Shown here: positions 18,567 through 23,153 of the stretch, in pieces
Layout of the letters: every line of letters begins with the position of its first letter
Numbering within the stretch: the stretch's first letter is position 1
DNA from: Pseudomonadota bacterium
Lineage (GTDB): Bacteria; Pseudomonadota; Gammaproteobacteria; Pseudomonadales; UBA5518
Direction: 5' to 3'
Assembly: GCA_022705125.1 (NCBI GenBank)
Contig: JAKJFB010000004.1
Span: 5,535 to 28,687 of the forward strand
Length of the DNA: 23,153 nucleotides
Position numbers and translations under genes: made by a program
Notes under the pieces: generated by a model
What the model was told of the DNA's origin: nothing
The model's database searches: none
The model's input: the letters and a program-made list of their open reading frames with translations, nothing else

Positions 18567-19190
18567 TCAACGCGCGCTCGCGAAGCCCTTGAGCGCGCGC
18601 CGGATCAATTCCTCGCTTTCACGGACGTCCTCGTCCAGTGCCGCCGATACCGCGCGCGCGGCCTCTTGCGGCTTGTACCCCAACGCGATCAGCGCGCTCT
18701 CGGCATCCTGCACCAGGCGGTTGCGGCTCACCTCGGCGATGTCGGGAGCCGGCGCTTCGCCCTTGGCCAGCGCCAGGTCGGGGCGCCATTCGCGCAGCAC
18801 GTCGCGCATCTCGATCATCAGCCGCTCGGCGGTCTTCTTGCCGACACCGGGCAATTTCACCAACGCGCTGGCATCGTTGCGCTGCACGCAACGCGCGAAC
18901 TCCTCGGCATCCATCCCGGAAAGGATGGCGAGCGCGAGCTTCGGCCCCACCCCGCTGACGCGGATCAGCGCTCGGAACAGGCTGCGGTCGTCGCGGTGCC
19001 AGAAGCCGTACAACTGCTGGGCGTCCTCGCGCACCACGAAATGGGTGTGCAATACCACTTCCTGGCCGACCGGTGGCAGGCGGTAGAAGGTGCTGAGCGG
19101 CGCCTGCACCTCGTAGCCGACGCCATGCGCCTCGACCAGCACTTCCGGCGCCTGCTTTTCGAGAATGATGCCGTGAATCCGTCCGATCAT
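18567..19190 (-). CDS. ruvA: Holliday junction branch migration protein RuvA
   Basis: Tetrameric protein that binds four-way junctions and loads RuvB. The 207-residue product (E. coli 203) has an N-terminal OB fold starting [13 protein letters not shown] and running to about 63 ([18 protein letters not shown] follows). Two helix-hairpin-helix motifs include GVGPK (80-84) and GVGKK (115-119), and a C-terminal RuvB-binding domain fills about 158-207. The start ATG at 19190 matches the highly conserved MIGRI N terminus, and AGGAAG lies just upstream. It lies 22 bases after ruvC and 10 before ruvB. Identification is firm. Confidence 0.97.
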   Translation of the reverse strand: MIGRIHGIILEKQAPEVLVEAHGVGYEVQAPLSTFYRLPPVGQEVVLHTHFVVREDAQQLYGFWHRDDRSLFRALIRVSGVGPKLALAILSGMDAEEFARCVQRNDASALVKLPGVGKKTAERLMIEMRDVLREWRPDLALAKGEAPAPDIAEVSRNRLVQDAESALIALGYKPQEAARAVSAALDEDVRESEELIRRALKGFASAR

Positions 19191-19212
19191 GACTTCCTGT
19201 TTCGTCCCGACC

Positions 19213-19740
19213 TCAGCGCACGCGACCGCGTCGCGCTGCGCTCGCGCCCGGCATGCGCCCGAGGCTCTGCCGGGTGTGAGCATGGCACAGGGCGGCGGCG
19301 AGCGCATCGGCGGCGTCGGCCTGCGGCGCCGCCGGCAGCTTCAGCAGCGTGCGCACCATGTGCTGCACCTGCTCCTTCCCGGCCGCCCCGGTGCCGACCA
19401 CCGACTGCTTGATGCGCCGAGCCGAATACTCGTACACCGGCAGCCCCAGGCGCACCGCCGCCACGATGGCCGCGCCGCGCGCCTGGCCCAGCTTCAGCGC
19501 CGAGCCCGCGCTCTTGGCCATGAACACCTGCTCGATCGCGAATTCCGTGGGCCGGTGCTCCTCGATGATCTCGCTGAGGCATTCGAAGATGCGCTTCAGG
19601 CGTCCCGGCAGTTCTTCCTCCGCCACCTTGATGCAACCACTGCTGAGGTACTCGAGGCGCGCCCCCTCGGCGCGGATCACGCCGAAGCCGGTGATGCGCG
19701 AGCCCGGATCTACCCCGAGGATCACTGGCACGCGCGTCAC
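19213..19740 (-). CDS. ruvC: Holliday junction resolvase RuvC
   Basis: Dimeric endonuclease that cuts Holliday junctions at symmetrical sites. The 175-residue product (E. coli 173) has the acidic catalytic set Asp11 (ILGVDPGS), Glu70 (FAIEQVF), Asp142 and Asp145 ([10 protein letters not shown]), a constant four-residue shift from E. coli Asp7, Glu66, Asp138 and Asp141. The start is one of three in-frame GTG codons at 19740, 19731 and 19725. The first is given because it lies soonest after the aspS stop; none has a clear ribosome site, so coupling to aspS is likely. The gap to aspS is 29 bases. The yebC gene that lies here in Pseudomonas and E. coli is absent. The C terminus is Arg/Ala-rich. 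Confidence 0.95.
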   Translation of the reverse strand: MTRVPVILGVDPGSRITGFGVIRAEGARLEYLSSGCIKVAEEELPGRLKRIFECLSEIIEEHRPTEFAIEQVFMAKSAGSALKLGQARGAAIVAAVRLGLPVYEYSARRIKQSVVGTGAAGKEQVQHMVRTLLKLPAAPQADAADALAAALCHAHTRQSLGRMPGASAARRGRVR

Positions 19741-19769
19741 CGCGGCGTCGAACCGACCCGCGAGCGCGC

Positions 19770-21551
19770 TCAGCCGGCCGCCTCGGCCGCCGGCAGGCGC
19801 AGGCGGATGTGCAGATCCTTCATCTGCTGCGCGTCGACAACGCCCGGCGCCTCGGTGAGCAGGCAGCTCGCGCTCTGCGTCTTCGGGAAGGCGATCACGT
19901 CGCGGATCGAGGCCGAGCGCGTCATCAGCATCACCAGGCGGTCGAGACCGAAGGCGAGCCCGCCGTGCGGCGGACAGCCGTAGCGCAGCGCATCGAGCAG
20001 GAAGCCGAATTTCTCGCGGGCCTCCGCCTCGCCGATGCCGAGTATGCGGAACACGGACTGCTGCATCTCGCTGGTGTGGATGCGGATCGAGCCGCCGCCG
20101 AGCTCGGTGCCGTTCAGCACCATGTCGTAGGCCTGCGAAATCGCCGCGCCCGGATCGTCGATGAGCGCCTGCGGATCGCAGGCCGGGCGCGTGAACGGAT
20201 GGTGCAGCGGGCTCCAGCGCCCCTTGTCGTCGCGCTCGAACATCGGGAAGTCGACCACCCACAGTGGCGCCCAGTCGCAGGTGTAGAGCTCCAGATCCGC
20301 GCCGAGCTTGCAGCGCAGCGCACCGAGCGCCTCGTTGACCACCCGGGCGCGATCGGCGCCGAAGAAGATCAGGTCGCCATCGACCGCGCCGACGCGATCG
20401 AGCAGCTGCCGCCTCACTTCCACCGGCAGGAATTTCACGATCGGCGACTGCAGCCCCTCCTCGAGGTCCGTGCGGTCGTTGACCTTTATGTAGGCCAGTC
20501 CCTTGGCGCCGTAGATGCCGACGAATCGCGTGTAGTCGTCGATCTGCTTGCGGCTGAGCAGCGAGCCTCCGCCCGGTACCTTCAACGCGGCCACGCGCCC
20601 GTCCGGGTCATTGGCGGGTGCCGAGAACACCTTGAAGTCGACCGCACGCATCAGGTCACTCACCTCGACCAGCTCCAGCGGGATGCGCAGGTCGGGCTTG
20701 TCGCTGCCAAAGCGCGCCATCGCCTCGGCCCAGGTCAGGCGCGGAAATTCGCCGAGGTCGTGCTTCAGCACCTGTGCGAAGAGCCCGCGCACCATCGCTT
20801 CGGCGGTGGCGGTGATCTCGGCCTGGTCGGCGAAGGCGAACTCCAGGTCGATCTGCGTGAACTCCGGCTGGCGGTCGGCGCGCAGATCCTCGTCGCGAAA
20901 GCACTTCACGATCTGGTAGTAGCGGTCCACGCCGGCCACCATCAGCAGTTGCTTGAACAGCTGCGGCGACTGCGGCAGCGCGAAGAAGCGCCCCGGGTGG
21001 GTACGGCTGGGCACCAGGTAATCGCGCGCCCCCTCTGGCGTCGCGCGCGTCAGCATCGGCGTTTCGACATCGATGAAGCCGCGCTCGGCGAGAAAGTTGC
21101 GAATCGCCATCGAGATGTCGGAGCGCAGCCGCAGGTTGTTCAGCATCTCGGGGCGGCGCAGGTCGAGGTAGCGGTAGCGCAGGCGCGTCTCCTCACCGAC
21201 ATTGGCGTGCTCGTCGAGCTGGAACGGCGGCGTGTCGGAAACGTTGAGGATCTCGAGCTCGCGCGCGTAGACCTCGATCCGCCCGGTCTTCATCGCGGGG
21301 TTCACGGTCGCCTCGGCGCGAGCGCGCACGCGGCCGCGTACGCGCAGGACGTACTCGCTGCGCACGCGATCGGCCGTGGCGAAATGCTCGCCGCAATCCG
21401 GATCGAACACCACCTGTACCACACCCTCGCGATCGCGCAGGTCGACGAAGATCACCCCTCCGTGGTCGCGGCGCCGATCTGCCCAACCGCAGATCGTGAC
21501 CTCCTGGTCGACGTGAGACGTATCGAGATCACCACAGTAGTGCGTGCGCAT
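19770..21551 (-). CDS. aspS: Aspartyl-tRNA synthetase, probably non-discriminating (Asp/Asn)
   Basis: Class IIb synthetase of 593 residues (E. coli 590) that charges tRNA with aspartate. The N-terminal OB fold (1-105) binds the anticodon. Motif 2 is [21 protein letters not shown] at about 217-237, and motif 3 is GLAFGLDRL near the C terminus. The insertion domain is of bacterial type. Where E. coli has RRRDLG this protein has RRRDHGG (His30), and the other selectivity position, about residue 81, is Ala rather than Lys. Those are features of non-discriminating enzymes such as that of P. aeruginosa, which also charge tRNA-Asn for later amidation by GatCAB. The start ATG at 21551 gives the standard MRTHYCG N terminus. 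It is 37 bases after the FmdB-like gene and 29 before ruvC. Confidence 0.97.
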   Translation of the reverse strand: MRTHYCGDLDTSHVDQEVTICGWADRRRDHGGVIFVDLRDREGVVQVVFDPDCGEHFATADRVRSEYVLRVRGRVRARAEATVNPAMKTGRIEVYARELEILNVSDTPPFQLDEHANVGEETRLRYRYLDLRRPEMLNNLRLRSDISMAIRNFLAERGFIDVETPMLTRATPEGARDYLVPSRTHPGRFFALPQSPQLFKQLLMVAGVDRYYQIVKCFRDEDLRADRQPEFTQIDLEFAFADQAEITATAEAMVRGLFAQVLKHDLGEFPRLTWAEAMARFGSDKPDLRIPLELVEVSDLMRAVDFKVFSAPANDPDGRVAALKVPGGGSLLSRKQIDDYTRFVGIYGAKGLAYIKVNDRTDLEEGLQSPIVKFLPVEVRRQLLDRVGAVDGDLIFFGADRARVVNEALGALRCKLGADLELYTCDWAPLWVVDFPMFERDDKGRWSPLHHPFTRPACDPQALIDDPGAAISQAYDMVLNGTELGGGSIRIHTSEMQQSVFRILGIGEAEAREKFGFLLDALRYGCPPHGGLAFGLDRLVMLMTRSASIRDVIAFPKTQSASCLLTEAPGVVDAQQMKDLHIRLRLPAAEAAG

Positions 21552-21588
21552 GGCGTGAATTTCCGCGGATGGGGAGGGTTCGGGATGC

Positions 21589-21870
21589 TCAGGCGCCGCC
21601 GGCGCCCGACGTGGGCGCGGGCGACGACGCGGCGGGCTTGCTGTCGCCTCCGGCGGAGCCCGAATCGCCGGCGAGGTTCTTCTTGCTGCCGCTCTTGAAA
21701 TCAGTCTCGTACCAGCCGCCACCCTTCAGCCGGAAACCCGCCGCGCTGATCTTGCGCTTCAGTTGCGGCTCGCCGCATTCCGGGCAGACGGTCAAGGGTT
21801 CATCCGAGATCTTCTGCAGCTTTTCGAGCTCGCGATTGCAGCCCTGGCACTGGTACTCGTAGATCGGCAT
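21589..21870 (-). CDS. FmdB-family zinc-ribbon protein
   Basis: A 93-residue protein of the FmdB/CxxC_CxxC putative regulatory family. It opens with the diagnostic [11 protein letters not shown] and has paired cysteines Cys8/Cys11 and Cys29/Cys32, one four-Cys zinc ribbon. The core ends near residue 57 ([13 protein letters not shown]), and the rest is a low-complexity Gly/Ser/Ala/Pro tail. Founding member FmdB was suggested to regulate formamidase genes, but the general role is unknown. The start ATG at 21870 has a strong GAGGAGG eight bases upstream. It is the first gene of the minus-strand run leading to aspS, ruvCAB and tol-pal, and is commonly found just before aspS in gammaproteobacteria. 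It may act in translation or nucleic acid handling, but that is inference. Confidence 0.93.
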   Translation of the reverse strand: MPIYEYQCQGCNRELEKLQKISDEPLTVCPECGEPQLKRKISAAGFRLKGGGWYETDFKSGSKKNLAGDSGSAGGDSKPAASSPAPTSGAGGA

Positions 21871-21940
21871 ACCGGAAACCTCCTCGGTCTGGACATCAAC
21901 TACGCGCGCGCCCCATGACGCGACCGCGAAAAAGCGGCGG

Positions 21941-21946
21941 ATTATA
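21941..21946 (-). promoter_or_regulatory. Perfect -10 box for the fmdB-aspS-ruv-tol run
   Basis: The minus strand reads TATAAT here, 71 bases before the FmdB-like start codon, giving a leader of about 65 bases. No good -35 box stands 16-18 bases upstream (best TAATTC), so an activator or another element may be needed. It is the only strong -10 match in this part of the gap. Confidence 0.45.
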
Positions 21947-22086
21947 CTCCACCCGGTCCGCGCGAATTATGCCAACTGGTGCCATTCCTGGCGCGCCACC
22001 GGACCGGCCATGGCGCCCCTTTGCGGCTCGTTCATGCCTCCTCAGGCGAGCGCCGCGCGCCGGCGCAAGAAAAATGCCGGACGCTG

Positions 22087-22115
22087 TTGCCGTGCAATAG
22101 TGAATGCATTATATA
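22087..22115 (+). promoter_or_regulatory. Promoter of the HU-like gene
   Basis: TTGCCG (22087-22092), a 17-base spacer and TATATA (22110-22115) lie in an AT-rich patch unusual for this DNA. Transcription would start near 22122 and give a leader of about 105 bases. Confidence 0.55.
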
Positions 22116-22150
22116 TACGGGCGCTGTAGCGCAAAGCGCGCGAAAAACCT

Positions 22151-22190
22151 GCAATTACAGCAATTACACGGGCTTCTCCCCCCGGAAGCC
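22151..22190 (+). promoter_or_regulatory. Structured leader of the HU-like mRNA: tandem 9-mer and hairpin
   Basis: GCAATTACA occurs twice in perfect tandem (22151-22159 and 22160-22168). It is followed by a hairpin in which GGCTTCT (22171-22177) pairs with GGAAGCC (22184-22190) around a six-C loop. The ribosome site AGAAGGA begins 25 bases further on. A role in mRNA stability or translational control is inference. Confidence 0.45.
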
Positions 22191-22227
22191 ACACTGCCAA
22201 ACAACCTGGAAACCAGAAGGAACCAAC

Positions 22228-22653
22228 ATGGCCGCTGACAAGAAAAAAGCCGCGAAGGCAGCACCGAAGAAGGCTGCTGCGAAGGCAGCTCCCAAGAAGG
22301 CTGCCGCGAAGGCAGCACCGAAGGCTGCTGCAAAGCCGACCCCGGTCAAGGAAAGCTGGAGCAAGACCCAGATCCTCAACGAGATCGCCGAGCGCACCCA
22401 GCTGTCGCGCAAGCAGGTCACCGCGGTGATGGCGGAGCTCGAAGGCATCATGAGCCGCCACATCGCCAAGAACGGCCCGGGCGATTTCGTGCTGCCTGGC
22501 CTGCTCAAGATCACCACGGTAAAGAAGCCTGCCACAAAGGCTCGCAAGGGCATCGACCCGTTCACCAAGCAGGAGCGCATGTTTGCCGCCAAGCCCGCCT
22601 CGGTGAAGGTGAAGATCCGTCCGCTGAAGAAGCTCAAGGACATGGCCGGCTGA
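22228..22653 (+). CDS. HU-family DNA-binding protein with N-terminal histone H1-like tail
   Basis: Nucleoid-associated protein of 141 residues, against about 90 for plain HU. Residues 1-41 are a Lys/Ala/Pro tail with a nine-residue repeat (AAPKKAAAK twice, then a shortened copy), coded by a 27-base DNA repeat at about 22257-22333. The HU fold fills about 43-141, with SKTQILNEIAERTQLSRKQV, the GDFVLPGLLKI turn, and a C-terminal RKGIDPFTKQERMFAAKPASVKVKIRP arm that differs from the RNPQTGKE arm of E. coli HU but matches the long-arm branch of the family. The tail should bind DNA nonspecifically, like histone H1 or AlgP. The start ATG at 22228 has AAGGA about seven bases upstream. It has its own promoter and terminator, so it is a single-gene unit. 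Confidence 0.93.
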   Translation: MAADKKKAAKAAPKKAAAKAAPKKAAAKAAPKAAAKPTPVKESWSKTQILNEIAERTQLSRKQVTAVMAELEGIMSRHIAKNGPGDFVLPGLLKITTVKKPATKARKGIDPFTKQERMFAAKPASVKVKIRPLKKLKDMAG

Positions 22654-22678
22654 GGCTGATCCGCCGGCCTGTCTCTCG

Positions 22679-22711
22679 AACCCCTCTGCGAGCAATCCAG
22701 GGGGGTTTTTC
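22679..22711 (+). terminator. Intrinsic terminator of the HU-like gene
   Basis: AACCCC(T) at 22679-22685 pairs with (A)GGGGTT near 22699-22707, and the stem runs into five T residues (22706-22710). It lies 26 bases after the stop codon. The loop is rather long (about 13 bases), but GC content and T-run are good. Confidence 0.75.
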
Positions 22712-22812
22712 GTTTCTGGAGCCTCCTGCGCCGCCGGGTGGCCACGCGCCGACACGGTGTAATCCGCGCCGTTGCTGCGACATTCTGCGGTCTCTGTACC
22801 ACCCCGCTCGCC

Positions 22813-22841
22813 TGTACGCTGATCCCGCCTGACCGTAGAAT
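22813..22841 (+). promoter_or_regulatory. Candidate promoter of proS
   Basis: TAGAAT (22836-22841), five of six to the -10 consensus, lies 39 bases before the proS start. The hexamer 17 bases upstream, TGTACG, is a weak -35. The assignment rests mainly on the -10 box and position. Confidence 0.4.
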
Positions 22842-22880
22842 TTGCGCCTGATCCAGCGGACCCCACAGCGGAACCCCAGC

Positions 22881-23153
22881 ATGCGCTCCAGCCAGCTATT
22901 GATAGCCACCCTCAAGCAGACGCCGGCGGACGCCGAGGTCGTCAGCCACCAGCTGATGTTGCGCGCCGGCCTGATCCGCCGCCTGGCATCGGGACTCTAT
23001 ACCTGGCTGCCGCTCGGTCTGCGCGTGCTGCGCAAGGTCGAGACCATCGTGCGCGAGGAAATGGACCGCAGCGGCGCGCAGGAGGTGCTGATGCCGGTGG
23101 TGCAGCCCGCCGAGCTGTGGCAGGAGTCCGGCCGCTGGGAGCAGTACGGTCCC
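22881..23153 (+). CDS. proS: Prolyl-tRNA synthetase (N-terminal 91 residues; cut by the window edge)
   Basis: Class II synthetase that charges tRNA-Pro in the cytoplasm. The 91 visible residues match the start of bacterial-type Pro[22 protein letters not shown], then [55 protein letters not shown] and SGRWEQYG, which includes class II motif 1. The catalytic, editing and anticodon-binding domains lie beyond the edge, so their integrity cannot be judged. The start ATG at 22881 has GGAA seven bases upstream and a candidate promoter just before it. It is transcribed in the same direction as the HU-like gene but separated from it by a terminator. Confidence 0.95.
   Translation, partial: MRSSQLLIATLKQTPADAEVVSHQLMLRAGLIRRLASGLYTWLPLGLRVLRKVETIVREEMDRSGAQEVLMPVVQPAELWQESGRWEQYGP

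Larger units (their letters stand above)
21871..22227. other. Divergent intergenic region between the FmdB-like and HU-like genes
   Basis: This 357-base gap separates two divergently transcribed genes. It holds a -10 box for the minus-strand operon (21941-21946), a promoter for the HU-like gene (22087-22115) and that gene's structured leader. In 21970-22080 I see no gene or clear signal. No tRNA, small ORF with a ribosome site, or mobile remnant was recognised. Confidence 0.6.

Noticed and set aside
19809..21698. A 629-codon plus-strand frame opposite aspS, and similar ones opposite aceE, ruvB and nadA
   Set aside because: All mirror strongly recognised minus-strand genes and have the composition of antisense shadows; none shows a family motif.

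Overview
The window is a high-GC (roughly two thirds G+C), gene-dense stretch of a gammaproteobacterial chromosome. Gene content and order resemble Pseudomonas and its relatives more than enterics: aspS-ruvCAB-ybgC-tolQRAB-pal-cpoB followed by tRNA-Lys, and nadA next to bepA and a TusA-like gene. The tRNA-Lys is a close match to the E. coli tRNA. I cannot name the genus. Nothing looks like a prophage, transposon, CRISPR array or defence island. Most of the window is core housekeeping DNA.

Layout. (1) Positions 1-3298, minus: pyruvate dehydrogenase genes aceE and aceF, with aceF cut by the window edge. (2) 3415-7702, minus: a TusA-like sulfur carrier gene, an AI-2E/PerM-type membrane protein gene and a large M16 zinc-protease lipoprotein gene, probably co-transcribed. 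(3) 7865-9334, plus: bepA, an outer-membrane-protein quality-control protease, divergent from the TusA-like gene. (4) 9345-9436: a cluster of REP-like hairpins between the convergent bepA and nadA. (5) 9434-12002, minus: nadA, a YgjP-like metallohydrolase gene and an orphan SnoaL/NTF2-fold gene. (6) 12217-12292, minus: tRNA-Lys(UUU) with its own terminator. (7) 12351-21870, minus: an uninterrupted run fmdB-type zinc ribbon, aspS, ruvC, ruvA, ruvB, ybgC, tolQ, tolR, tolA, tolB, pal, cpoB, with several 4-base GTGA overlaps. (8) 22228-22653, plus: an HU-family protein with an H1-like Lys/Ala/Pro tail, with its own promoter and terminator. (9) From 22881, plus: the first 91 codons of proS.

The genes form a few functional blocks. 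AceE/AceF link glycolysis to the TCA cycle. RuvABC process Holliday junctions. TolQRAB-Pal-CpoB, with YbgC, form the envelope machine that constricts the outer membrane at division. BepA and the M16 lipoprotein are envelope proteases. AspS carries residues expected of a non-discriminating enzyme, which would couple it to GatCAB for Asn-tRNA formation.

Points most worth a second look are the TolA with a TonB-like Pro-Lys spacer and a G-quadruplex-capable template strand, the H1-tailed HU protein and its structured leader, the AspRS specificity residues, the REP cluster, a dyad over the likely aceE promoter, and the loss of genes (yebC, queE/queC) from an otherwise conserved order. I did not find a convincing new multi-gene system.
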